DNA of 7,732 nucleotides from an uncultured Fusobacterium sp. (GCA_900545035.1 UQXM01000085.1:1-7732); one strand, 5' to 3'; positions 1-7,257 are shown, numbered from the stretch's first letter. Numbers and translations: made by a program. The notes: generated by a model from the sequence alone, not told the origin.

Positions 1-1
1 A

Positions 2-79
2 GTTGAAACAACAATTTCTTACAGAATGGATTCAACAGGAGAAAATATTTTCACAGGTTCTATGACTTACAAATTCTAA
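2..79 (+). CDS. C-terminal end of an outer-membrane beta-barrel protein (partial)
   Basis: Only the last 25 codons and the TAA stop (77-79) lie in the window. The frame is open from the left edge, and the peptide ends in TGSMTYKF. A terminal Phe with aromatic or hydrophobic residues at alternating positions before it (Y at -3, M at -5, F at -9) is the classic last beta-strand signature by which Gram-negative outer-membrane proteins are recognised for insertion by the BAM machinery. Fusobacterial autotransporters and porins commonly end this way. Which barrel family it belongs to cannot be told from 25 residues. A strong terminator follows 23 nt downstream, so it is transcriptionally separate from the nucleoside operon. 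The type of protein is inferred from the C-terminal pattern alone. Confidence 0.6.
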   Translation, partial: VETTISYRMDSTGENIFTGSMTYKF

Positions 80-102
80 AAAATTTTTCATAATAATTTC
101 TC

Positions 103-133
103 AAAAAAGTGCAGTATACAGCTGCACTTTTTT
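103..133 (+). terminator. Rho-independent terminator after the outer-membrane protein gene
   Basis: A perfect 12-bp stem has arms AAAAAAGTGCAG (103-114) and CTGCACTTTTTT (122-133) around a 7-nt loop (115-121). The core GTGCAG/CTGCAC pairing is followed by a run of six T. Because the left arm starts with six A, the structure could also terminate transcription arriving from the right. Confidence 0.9.
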
Positions 134-171
134 CGTTGATATAATTGAGAAAAATACAAATCAAAAAACGA

Positions 172-199
172 TTGACATTAAAACAGTCTGCATGATAAT
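172..199 (+). promoter_or_regulatory. Sigma70-type promoter of the nucleoside operon
   Basis: A perfect -35 box TTGACA (172-177) is followed after 16 nt by GATAAT (194-199), a 5 of 6 match to TATAAT. An alternative -10 reading is ATAATA (195-200) with a 17-nt spacer. Transcription would begin near 206, leaving a leader of about 69 nt before the first start codon. This is the only good promoter between the upstream terminator and the first gene, so it probably serves the whole cluster to 7167. Confidence 0.8.
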
Positions 200-208
200 A
201 TACAAGAG

Positions 209-250
209 TAGACAACAAATTAGACAATACAAAATTTAATTAGACATCTA
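209..250 (+). repeat. Three TAGACA direct repeats in the operon leader; candidate operator
   Basis: TAGACA occurs at 209-214, 221-226 and 241-246. The last two lie inside an exact 9-bp repeat, AATTAGACA, at 218-226 and 238-246, 20 bp apart start to start, close to two helical turns. The last copy is also part of a short dyad, TAGA-CA-TCTA (241-250). They sit just downstream of the predicted transcription start, where a repressor such as a DeoR-type protein could block transcription. The repeats are seen directly; the regulatory role is inference. Confidence 0.4.
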
Positions 251-274
251 AATACAAACAGGAGGAATGAAGTT

Positions 275-1054
275 ATGAAATATGCAGAGGAAGGTTTACA
301 ATATCACATAGGATTAAGACAGGGAGATGTAGGAAAATATGTTATTTTACCTGGAGACCCAAAGCGTTGCGAAAAAATAGCAAGACATTTTGAAGATGCA
401 AAACTTGTTGCAGACAGCAGAGAATATGTTACTTATACAGGATATCTTGACGGAGTAAAAGTAAGTGTTACTTCAACAGGAATCGGAGGACCTTCAGCTT
501 CAATAGCTCTTGAAGAACTTGTGAGATGCGGAGCAGATACATTTTTAAGAGTAGGAACTTGCGGAGGAATGCAGACAGAGATAATGGGAGGAGATATTGT
601 GATTGCAACCGGTGCAATCAGAATGGAAGGAACAAGTAAAGAGTATGCACCGATAGAATTTCCTGCTGTTGCAGATTTAGATATTACAAATGCTCTTATA
701 AAAGCGGCAAAATCTTTGAACGAAACTTATCATGTGGGAGTTGTTCAATGTAAAGATGCTTTCTACGGACAGCATGAACCATCAACAAAACCTGTAAGTT
801 ATGAGCTTGAAAATAAATGGGAAGCTTGGAAAAGACTTGGATGCAAAGCTTCTGAAATGGAATCGGCAGCTTTATTTATAGTAGGGAGCTATTTAAATGT
901 TCGTGTAGGTTCATCATTCTTGGTTGTGGCAAATCAGGAGAGAGAAAAACTTGGATTGGAAAATCCTGTTGTTCATAACACAGAGGCAGCAATCAAAGTA
1001 ACTGTTGAAGCAATCCGTAACTTAATAAAAGCAGACAAAGAGTCTGGAAAATAA
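275..1054 (+). CDS. udp: Uridine phosphorylase
   Basis: It splits uridine with phosphate into uracil and ribose-1-phosphate in the cytoplasm, the entry step for pyrimidine ribonucleosides. The 259-residue protein has the NP-I phosphorylase fold signatures in order: PGDP at 26-29, Arg49 (SREY), the phosphate loop STGIGGPS at 67-74, RVGTCGG at 92-98, FYGQ at 163-166 and SEMESAALF at 193-201, which contacts the ribose. E. coli Udp is about 253 residues and shares STGIGGPS and EFPAVAD, so length and motifs fit well. AGGAGGA (260-266), 8 nt before the ATG, supports this start. It is the first gene of the operon, 36 nt before the transporter. Two arginines that I recall contacting uracil in E. coli Udp (168 and 223) appear replaced here (HEP region around 167-169, Gln221). 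The annotation is secure at family level, but exact base preference is less certain. Confidence 0.92.
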   Translation: MKYAEEGLQYHIGLRQGDVGKYVILPGDPKRCEKIARHFEDAKLVADSREYVTYTGYLDGVKVSVTSTGIGGPSASIALEELVRCGADTFLRVGTCGGMQTEIMGGDIVIATGAIRMEGTSKEYAPIEFPAVADLDITNALIKAAKSLNETYHVGVVQCKDAFYGQHEPSTKPVSYELENKWEAWKRLGCKASEMESAALFIVGSYLNVRVGSSFLVVANQEREKLGLENPVVHNTEAAIKVTVEAIRNLIKADKESGK

Positions 1055-1090
1055 AATTATCCCAATAAATGACAGGAGAGATAAAAATAG

Positions 1091-2314
1091 ATGAGAGTTA
1101 TAATTAATATTTTAGGAATAGCGGTAATTCTTTTGGCAATGTTTCTGATTTCAAAAGACAGAAAATCAGTAAGAAAAAGTATAGTTATAAAAGCTGTGGC
1201 AGTTCAGTTTGTGATAGCTTTCTTACTTGTAAAATTTCCTTTGGGAAGAGTTGTTGTGTCAAAAGTTTCTGATGTGGTTACAAGAGTTCTTGATTACGGA
1301 AAAGACGGAATATCTTTTGTGTTCGGAAGCCTTGGATTTGCAGGAGCACCAACAGGATTTATTTTTGCGACACAAGTACTTGGAAATATAGTTTTCCTTT
1401 CTTCTCTTGTGGGAGCATTATATTATCTTGGAATTTTAGGATTTATAGTTAAAGTGATAGGAAAAGGTGTGGGAAAAATTTTGGGAACTTCTCAAGTTGA
1501 AAGTTTCGTTGCTGTTGCAAATATGTTTTTAGGACAGACAGAAAGCCCTATTCTTATCAGCAAATATCTTGGAATGATGACAGAGAGTGAAATTATGGTT
1601 GTTCTTGTTTCGGGAATGGGAAGTATGTCTGCAACAATTATCGGAGGATATGTTGCATTGGGAATTCCTATGGAATATCTTTTGATTGCAAGCACACTTG
1701 TACCTTTCGGAAGTATTGCCGTATCAAAAATAATCTATCCTGAAATAGAAATTGCAAGAGAAATAGAAGATGTAAGAATGGACAACAAAGGTGGAAATGA
1801 AAATCTTATCAGTGCTGTAACTGAGGGAGCTATGAACGGAATGAATTCTGCAATGGCAATAGGAGCTTCTCTTATAGCCATAATCGGACTGGTTGCTCTT
1901 GTAAACGGTATCCTTGGAGGAATTGGAGGATATGTGGGAATGGAAACACTTAGTCTTGAAAAAATATTTTCTTATGTATTTTCGCCTTTAGGGTTTATAA
2001 TGGGGTTATCAGGGGAAGATGTGCTTCTTGCAGGACAGCTTCTTGGAAGCAAACTTGTTTTGAATGAGTTTGTGGCATTTCAACAGCTTGGACAGGTAAT
2101 TCAAAATCTTGAATACAGAACAGCTCTTATTCTTTCAATATCTCTGGCAGGATTTGCAAATATTTCAAGCATGGGAATATGTATAGCAGGTATTGCAGCT
2201 CTTTGTCCCGAAAAAAGAGGAGTACTTTCAAGACTTGTTTTCAAAGCAATGATAGGAGGATTTGTTGTAAGCGTACTTAGTGCTATGATAGTCGGGCTTA
2301 TCACAATGTTCTAA
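1091..2314 (+). CDS. nupC: NupC-type concentrative nucleoside transporter
   Basis: An inner-membrane importer that brings nucleosides into the cell with a cation (sodium or proton) gradient. The 407-residue protein is highly hydrophobic, with early membrane segments around 3-20, 31-50 and 97-120 and further ones to the C-terminus, close to the 400 residues of E. coli NupC. CNT family motifs are clear: ESFVAVANMFLGQTESPI at 137-154, NEFVAF at 325-330 and GFANISSMGI at 354-363. By comparison with the known Vibrio cholerae CNT structure (from memory), Gln149, Thr150 and Glu151 would contact the base, and Glu326, Asn357 and Ser360 the ribose; all are present. The GQTE form resembles the broad or sodium-coupled members more than E. 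coli NupC (GQSE), but ion and substrate choice are inferred. An AGGAG at 1074-1078 precedes the ATG by a rather long 12 nt. Tandem TAATAA stops close the gene. Confidence 0.93.
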   Translation: MRVIINILGIAVILLAMFLISKDRKSVRKSIVIKAVAVQFVIAFLLVKFPLGRVVVSKVSDVVTRVLDYGKDGISFVFGSLGFAGAPTGFIFATQVLGNIVFLSSLVGALYYLGILGFIVKVIGKGVGKILGTSQVESFVAVANMFLGQTESPILISKYLGMMTESEIMVVLVSGMGSMSATIIGGYVALGIPMEYLLIASTLVPFGSIAVSKIIYPEIEIAREIEDVRMDNKGGNENLISAVTEGAMNGMNSAMAIGASLIAIIGLVALVNGILGGIGGYVGMETLSLEKIFSYVFSPLGFIMGLSGEDVLLAGQLLGSKLVLNEFVAFQQLGQVIQNLEYRTALILSISLAGFANISSMGICIAGIAALCPEKRGVLSRLVFKAMIGGFVVSVLSAMIVGLITMF

Positions 2315-2336
2315 TAAAATAAAAAGGAGTTTTCCC

Positions 2337-4100
2337 ATGAAGAAAAAAATCATTTTATATTTAACGGCAGCTGTTATGATTTTATTGAATACAGTTATTT
2401 TTGCTGAAAAAGAAACAAGAGATATACAGATACTTGCAACAAGTGATTTACACGGAAAATTTTATCCTTATGATTATGCAGTGAATGAAGAAAGCAGAAG
2501 CGGAAGTCTTGTGCAGATTGCTTCTGCTGTAAAAAAATACAGAACAAAAGACACTGTTATAATTGATGTGGGGGATACTGTTCAAGACAATTATTCCGAA
2601 TTGTTTTTTAAAGAAAAGCTTCACCCAATGATGCTGGCAATGAATGAAATAGGCTATGATATATGGGCTTTGGGAAACCATGAATTTAATTTTGGCGTTG
2701 ATAATCTCAAAAATATTATGAAACAATCAAAAGCAGTTGTTCTTATGGGAAATGTATATAATCCTGACGGTAGCAGAATGGCAGAAGGATATACAATTAT
2801 TGAGAAAGATGGAGTAAAAATCGGAATAATAGGAATGGTTACTCCAAATATAGTTAAATGGGACAGTGTAAATTTAAAAGGATATAAAGTTACAGATCCT
2901 GTTGAAGAAACTAAAAAAATTGTAAAAGATATAAGAAATAAGGTAGATATTCTTATAGCAGCTGAGCATATGGGAGAAGAAAATGAATATGATGTGGCAA
3001 ATTCAGGAGTAAATGATTTGGCAGAAGCTTGTCCCGAACTGGATTTAATTATTGCTGCTCATGAACATAAGCTTGTGGAAGAAGCATATGTAAACGGTGT
3101 TTTGATAGTTGAAAATAAAAACAGTGCTGCAACAATGTCAAAAATAAATATTATTTTAGAAAAAGAAAACGGAAAGTATAAAATTTCTGACAGAAAAGCT
3201 GAAAGTATAAAAATATCTGAATATGAACCGGATAAAGATTTGGCAGAAAAACTTGCACCTTACAATAAAAAAGCTCAAGATGAAGCAAATATAATTATAG
3301 GAGAACTGACAGGAGGAAATCTTGTTCCTAAAAATGAGATTGCGGAAATTCCTCAGGCTCAGATACAGGCAACATCACTTATAGATTTTATAAATGAAGT
3401 GCAGATGTATTACACAGGGGCAGATGTGTCAGCAGCAGCTCTTTTTAATGTTGATGCAGATTTGAAAGCGGGAAAAATAAAGAAAAGTGATACGGCTTTG
3501 ATTTATAAATATGGAAATACTCTGTATAAAATGGAAATGACAGGAAAACAGCTGAAAAAATATATGGAATGGTCAGCTGCTTATTACAACAAGTATAACA
3601 AAGGTGATTTGACAATATCTTTTAATGAAAATATCAGAGGCTTTAATTATGATATGTTTTCAGGAGTAGATTACAAAATAGATATTTCAAAAGAAGCGGG
3701 GCAAAGAATAAAAGATTTGAAATGGAGCAATACAGGAAAAGAGATAAAAGATGACGATATTTTTATAATTGCTGTAAATAATTATCGTGCAAATACTCAT
3801 CTGCTGACATACGGAGAAATTTTTGAAGAGGGAGAAGAACTTCCGAAAGTTTTGGAGATAGATGTTAAAGGAAATATAGGCGGAGTGAGAGAGCTTATAG
3901 GCGATTATATAAAAAATGTAAAAAAAGGAAAAATAGAGCCGAGCAATCCTCAAAACTGGAAAATAATCGGAAACGACTGGGATAAAAATAAACATGAAAA
4001 AGCTGTACAGACGATAAAAGACGGAAAAATTCAAATTCCAAAATCAGCTGACGGAAGAACTCCAAATGTAAAATCTGTAACAGAAAATGATTTAAAATAG
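2337..4100 (+). CDS. Secreted CpdB-like 2',3'-cyclic nucleotide 2'-phosphodiesterase/3'-nucleotidase
   Basis: A predicted periplasmic or surface enzyme that converts RNA-derived 2',3'-cyclic nucleotides and 3'-nucleotides into nucleosides and phosphate. Residues 1-23 form a Sec signal peptide (KKK, hydrophobic core, then IFA before EKE) with no lipobox Cys. The metallophosphatase domain follows with its full metal and catalytic set: Asp37/His39 (DLHG), Asp80 (GDTVQ), Asn114/His115 (GNHEF), His211, and His242/His244 (AAHEH). The C-terminal nucleotide-binding domain (about 315-530) carries YKYGNTLY (390-397), FNYDMFSGVDYKID (436-449) and AVNNYRAN (479-486), which resemble CpdB/YfkN (YNFD...GV.Y.ID, NNYRA) more than UshA. 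At 587 residues it is a little shorter than E. coli CpdB. AGGAG at 2325-2329, 7 nt before the ATG, supports the start. It lies between transporter and deaminase, so it probably feeds nucleosides to NupC. A general 5'-nucleotidase is the main alternative. Confidence 0.85.
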   Translation: MKKKIILYLTAAVMILLNTVIFAEKETRDIQILATSDLHGKFYPYDYAVNEESRSGSLVQIASAVKKYRTKDTVIIDVGDTVQDNYSELFFKEKLHPMMLAMNEIGYDIWALGNHEFNFGVDNLKNIMKQSKAVVLMGNVYNPDGSRMAEGYTIIEKDGVKIGIIGMVTPNIVKWDSVNLKGYKVTDPVEETKKIVKDIRNKVDILIAAEHMGEENEYDVANSGVNDLAEACPELDLIIAAHEHKLVEEAYVNGVLIVENKNSAATMSKINIILEKENGKYKISDRKAESIKISEYEPDKDLAEKLAPYNKKAQDEANIIIGELTGGNLVPKNEIAEIPQAQIQATSLIDFINEVQMYYTGADVSAAALFNVDADLKAGKIKKSDTALIYKYGNTLYKMEMTGKQLKKYMEWSAAYYNKYNKGDLTISFNENIRGFNYDMFSGVDYKIDISKEAGQRIKDLKWSNTGKEIKDDDIFIIAVNNYRANTHLLTYGEIFEEGEELPKVLEIDVKGNIGGVRELIGDYIKNVKKGKIEPSNPQNWKIIGNDWDKNKHEKAVQTIKDGKIQIPKSADGRTPNVKSVTENDLK

Positions 4101-4104
4101 GAGG
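4099..4104 (+). promoter_or_regulatory. Ribosome binding site of cdd overlapping the upstream stop codon
   Basis: AGGAGG begins inside the TAG stop of the preceding gene (4098-4100) and lies 7 nt before the cdd ATG at 4112. Ribosomes finishing the phosphoesterase therefore release on top of this site, which makes translational coupling likely. Confidence 0.75.
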
Positions 4105-4111
4105 AGAGAAA

Positions 4112-4510
4112 ATGGAAAAATACAATGAGCTTTTAAAGTATGCTTATGAAGCAATGGATAATGCTTATGCTCCGTATTCAAATTTTCATGTTGGGGCATG
4201 TGTAAAAACAAAAGACGGAAAATATCACAAGGGAGCAAATATAGAAAATGCTTCTTACGGATTGACTAACTGTGCAGAAAGAAGTGCTTTGTTCCATGTA
4301 TATTCATTGGGATACAGACAAGACGATATTGAATGTATGGCAATAGTGGGACAGGGAAATACTCTTATTACTCCTTGCGGAGCATGCAGACAGGTTATGG
4401 TTGAGCTGCTGAAAAAAGATACTCCTGTTGTTCTTGGAACAGGAGAAAAAGTTCTTGTTACAAATATGGAAGAGTTAATGCCGATGGCATTTACAAGCGA
4501 CGATTTATAA
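4112..4510 (+). CDS. cdd: Cytidine deaminase
   Basis: A cytoplasmic zinc enzyme that hydrolyses cytidine and deoxycytidine to uridine and deoxyuridine, channelling cytosine nucleosides to uridine phosphorylase. The 132-residue chain is the short homotetrameric type (Bacillus subtilis Cdd has 136). Zinc ligands Cys54, Cys89 and Cys92 and the proton-shuttle Glu56 are visible in TNCAERSA (52-59) and PCGACRQ (88-94). Asn43 and Glu45 in GANIENASYG are the usual ribose contacts, and YAPYSNFHVGA (19-29) is the conserved N-terminal motif. It follows the phosphoesterase by only 11 nt, and its Shine-Dalgarno overlaps that gene's stop codon. Nothing appears missing or truncated. Confidence 0.96.
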   Translation: MEKYNELLKYAYEAMDNAYAPYSNFHVGACVKTKDGKYHKGANIENASYGLTNCAERSALFHVYSLGYRQDDIECMAIVGQGNTLITPCGACRQVMVELLKKDTPVVLGTGEKVLVTNMEELMPMAFTSDDL

Positions 4511-4533
4511 TTTAAAAACGAGGAGGTAAAACT

Positions 4534-5244
4534 ATGCCTACACCACACAATCAGGCTAAAGTTGGAGAAATTGCAAAAAATGTATTAATGCCGGGAGACC
4601 CTTTGAGAGCAAAATTTATAGCAGAAACATTTTTAACAAATGTGAAACTTGTAAATTCTGTAAGAAATATGTTGGCGTTTACAGGAGAATATAAAGGAAA
4701 AGAAATAACGGTAATGGCTTCGGGAATGGGTATGCCTTCAATAGGAATTTACTCTTATGAACTTTATTCACAATATGGAGTAGAAAATATAGTTCGTGTT
4801 GGTTCGGCAGGAGCTTATTCTGAAAAACTGGATTTATTTGATGTCGTTTTGGCAGAAAGTGCTTGGAGCGAATCATCTTTTGCAAAAACACAGAACGGAT
4901 ATGACAAAGATGTAACTTATCCTGACGGTGAGCTGAATGAAAAAATAATTAAAACAGCTGAAAAATTAAATATTCCTCTTCATGTGGACAGAATACATTC
5001 AAGTGATGTTTTCTATACAGAGAGCAATGTTGATGGATATAAAGAAATCAGAGAAAAACATGGATGCAGTTGTGTTGAGATGGAAAGTTTTGCACTTTTC
5101 CATAATGCAAAAGTTCTTGGAAAAAAAGCAGCTTGTCTTCTGACAATATCAGACAGCTTTACATCAGAGAAGAAAGCAACACCTGAAGAAAGACAGACAG
5201 CTTTCATCAATATGATGAAAATTGCCCTTGAAACTTTCTGCTAA
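4534..5244 (+). CDS. deoD: Purine nucleoside phosphorylase, DeoD type
   Basis: It cleaves purine ribo- and deoxyribonucleosides with phosphate into the free base and (deoxy)ribose-1-phosphate; the DeoD family is hexameric and also accepts adenosine. The 236-residue protein aligns along its length with E. coli DeoD (239): TPHN at 3-6 with ribose-contacting His5, LMPGDPLRAKFIAETFL at 18-34 with phosphate-binding Gly21 and Arg25, Arg44, RVGSAGA at 88-94, VEMES at 181-185, catalytic Asp207 in TISDSF, and Arg220 in PEERQTAF. The catalytic Asp is the feature that marks high-molecular-mass PNPs able to use 6-aminopurines. An excellent AGGAGGT (4521-4527) lies 6 nt before the ATG. The gene sits 23 nt after cdd and 26 nt before deoB, whose substrate it produces. 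Confidence 0.95.
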   Translation: MPTPHNQAKVGEIAKNVLMPGDPLRAKFIAETFLTNVKLVNSVRNMLAFTGEYKGKEITVMASGMGMPSIGIYSYELYSQYGVENIVRVGSAGAYSEKLDLFDVVLAESAWSESSFAKTQNGYDKDVTYPDGELNEKIIKTAEKLNIPLHVDRIHSSDVFYTESNVDGYKEIREKHGCSCVEMESFALFHNAKVLGKKAACLLTISDSFTSEKKATPEERQTAFINMMKIALETFC

Positions 5245-5270
5245 TTATTTAAAGAAGGAGGGCAGAAGAA

Positions 5271-6461
5271 ATGAAAAAATATAAAAGAATATTTACAATA
5301 GTTGTGGATTCTTTGGGAATAGGAGCGATGGACGACTCAGAAAAATTTGGAGATATAGGTGTCGATACATTGGGACATATTGCTGAATCTGTAGAAAAAT
5401 TAAATATTCCCAATTTACAAAAACTTGGAATGGCTAATCTTCATCCGATGAAAAATGTTGAATCTGTAAAAAAACCTCTTGGATATTTTATGGAAATGAA
5501 CGAAACAAGTGTGGGAAAAGATACTATGACAGGACATTGGGAGATGATGGGGCTTAATATAGACAAGCCTTTTCAGACATTTACAGATACAGGTTTTCCA
5601 AAAGAACTTATAGAAGAACTTGAAAAAAGAACAGGGCATAAGGTAATCGGGAACAAAAGTGCCAGCGGTACGGAAATTTTAGATGAACTGGCTGAAGAAG
5701 AAATAGCAACAGGAAATATGATTGTGTATACTTCTGCCGACTCTGTTCTGCAAATCTGTGGGAATGAAGAAACTTTCGGGCTTGATGAACTTTACAGATG
5801 CTGTGAAATTGCAAGAGAGCTTACACTGAGAGATGAATGGAAAGTTGGAAGAGTTATTGCAAGACCATATGTTGGAAAGAAAAAAGGAGAGTTTAAAAGA
5901 ACGGCAAACAGACACGATTATGCTTTGAAACCTTACAGAAGAACAGTTTTGAATGTTTTGAAAGACAATGGTTTCGATGTTATTTCAGTTGGAAAAATAA
6001 ATGATATTTTCGATACAGAAGGAATAACAGAGGCTCATAAATCAAAAAGCTCTGTTCATGGAATGGAACAAACAACAGAGATTGCGGGAAAAGATTTTAC
6101 AGGTCTTTGCTATGTAAATCTTGTGGACTTTGACGCTCTTTGGGGGCACAGAAGAAATCCTAAAGGTTATGCAGAAGAACTGGAAAAATTTGATGTAAAT
6201 TTGGGAAAACTTTTGGAAAAATTAAAAGATGATGACCTTTTGATAATAACAGCAGACCACGGAAATGATCCTACATATACAGGAACAGACCATACGAGAG
6301 AAAGAGTGCCGTTTATAGCTTATTCTCCGTCAATGAAAGGAAATGGACAACTTGAAAGAGCTTCAACTTTTGCTGTAATTGGTGCAACTATAGCTGATAA
6401 CTTTGATGTAAAAATGCCGGAAAATACAATCGGAACTTCGGTTCTTGATAAATTAAATTAA
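5271..6461 (+). CDS. deoB: Phosphopentomutase
   Basis: It interconverts ribose-1-phosphate with ribose-5-phosphate and the deoxy pair likewise, linking the phosphorylases to central carbon metabolism. The 396-residue protein belongs to the alkaline-phosphatase superfamily manganese enzymes; Bacillus cereus DeoB has 394. By that comparison, Asp13, the phosphorylated Thr85 (GKDTMTGHWE, 82-91), Asp157 (TSADSV), Asp288 and His293 (LVDFDALWGHRRN, 284-296), Asp329/His330 (TADHGND) and His341 (TDHTRE) make up the full active site and two-metal cluster. The cap domain lies roughly at 100-220. AGGAGGG (5256-5262), 8 nt before the ATG, fixes the start. The gene lies between deoD and deoC, so product and consumer genes are adjacent. 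Confidence 0.97.
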   Translation: MKKYKRIFTIVVDSLGIGAMDDSEKFGDIGVDTLGHIAESVEKLNIPNLQKLGMANLHPMKNVESVKKPLGYFMEMNETSVGKDTMTGHWEMMGLNIDKPFQTFTDTGFPKELIEELEKRTGHKVIGNKSASGTEILDELAEEEIATGNMIVYTSADSVLQICGNEETFGLDELYRCCEIARELTLRDEWKVGRVIARPYVGKKKGEFKRTANRHDYALKPYRRTVLNVLKDNGFDVISVGKINDIFDTEGITEAHKSKSSVHGMEQTTEIAGKDFTGLCYVNLVDFDALWGHRRNPKGYAEELEKFDVNLGKLLEKLKDDDLLIITADHGNDPTYTGTDHTRERVPFIAYSPSMKGNGQLERASTFAVIGATIADNFDVKMPENTIGTSVLDKLN

Positions 6462-6492
6462 AATTTTTTAAATCTATGAGGAGATATTAATT

Positions 6493-7167
6493 ATGGACAG
6501 AGATAAAATATTTTCAGCTGTTGACCATACTCTTTTGGGGCAGACAGCAACTTGGGCAGAAATAAAAGAAATTCTTGATGATGCTGTGAAGTACAAAACA
6601 GCTTCTGCATGTATCCCTGCTTCTTATGTGAAACAAGCCAAAGAGTATGTTGGGGATAAACTTCCAATCTGTACAGTGATAGGTTTTCCTAACGGGTACA
6701 GCACAACAGCAGTAAAAGTGTTTGAAACAAAAGATGCCATAGCAAACGGAGCAGAAGAGATTGATATGGTAATAAACATTGGACTTTTAAAAGATAAAAA
6801 ATATGATTTGGTGGAAGATGAAATAAGACAAATCCACGAAGCCTGCAATGGAAAAATTTTAAAAGTTATAATCGAAACTTGTTTTTTAACTGAAGAAGAA
6901 AAAATAAAAATGTGTGAAATAGTTACAAATTCAGGAGCAGAATATATAAAAACATCAACAGGATTTTCAACAGGAGGAGCGACTTTCGATGATGTGGCTC
7001 TTATGAAAGCATATGTTGGAAAAAATGTTAAAATAAAAGCTGCAGGGGGAATTTCTTCTTTTGACGATGCAGAAAAATTTATGGAACTTGGTGCTGAAAG
7101 ACTTGGAACAAGCAGACTTGTAAAAATTGCAAAAGCAGGAGCTCCTGTAAACGATAATTCTTATTAA
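6493..7167 (+). CDS. deoC: Deoxyribose-phosphate aldolase
   Basis: A class I aldolase of the cytoplasm that cleaves 2-deoxyribose-5-phosphate into glyceraldehyde-3-phosphate and acetaldehyde, the final step of deoxynucleoside breakdown. The 224-residue TIM-barrel protein has the expected short bacterial length. Lys153 in EYIKTSTGF (150-158) is the Schiff-base lysine, Lys182 in KIKAAGGI (180-187) the second active-site lysine, and Asp91 in EEIDMVINIG (88-97) the proton-relay acid. VDHTLL at 10-15 is the conserved N-terminal motif. AGGAG (6479-6483), 9 nt before the ATG, supports the start, 31 nt after deoB. It is the last enzyme gene of the cluster. No clear terminator follows it, so some transcription may continue into the small gene at 7258. 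Confidence 0.97.
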   Translation: MDRDKIFSAVDHTLLGQTATWAEIKEILDDAVKYKTASACIPASYVKQAKEYVGDKLPICTVIGFPNGYSTTAVKVFETKDAIANGAEEIDMVINIGLLKDKKYDLVEDEIRQIHEACNGKILKVIIETCFLTEEEKIKMCEIVTNSGAEYIKTSTGFSTGGATFDDVALMKAYVGKNVKIKAAGGISSFDDAEKFMELGAERLGTSRLVKIAKAGAPVNDNSY

Positions 7168-7187
7168 GAAATTCATGTTCTAATCTG

Positions 7188-7216
7188 TTGACAACTTAAA
7201 ACAAAAAATATATACT
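7188..7216 (+). promoter_or_regulatory. Sigma70-type promoter of the 106-residue protein gene
   Basis: TTGACA (7188-7193) is separated by exactly 17 nt from TATACT (7211-7216), a 5 of 6 match to TATAAT. Transcription would start near 7223, giving a leader of about 35 nt. This gives the downstream gene expression independent of the nucleoside operon. Confidence 0.8.
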
Positions 7217-7257
7217 CATACCATAAGAGAATAACACAGCGAAATGGAGGTTTAAGT

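Noticed and set aside
80..274. Riboswitch or structured leader upstream of udp
   Set aside because: The predicted leader (about 206-274) is A-rich with short direct repeats and no sizeable pairing elements; only the upstream terminator, the promoter and the TAGACA repeats are supported.
3687..4034. Open frame on the minus strand within the phosphoesterase gene
   Set aside because: It encodes a Phe/Ile/Tyr-rich low-complexity peptide that is the complement of a Lys/Glu-rich coding frame, has no ribosome binding site logic, and lies inside a fully motif-supported gene.
6451..6472. A/T-rich dyad with a T run between deoB and deoC
   Set aside because: It is a simple A/T stretch without a stable GC-containing stem; a terminator here would separate genes that clearly belong to one operon.
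7163..7184. Possible terminator hairpin after deoC
   Set aside because: About seven A/T-rich pairs with a bulged A and no following T tract; too weak to call a terminator.
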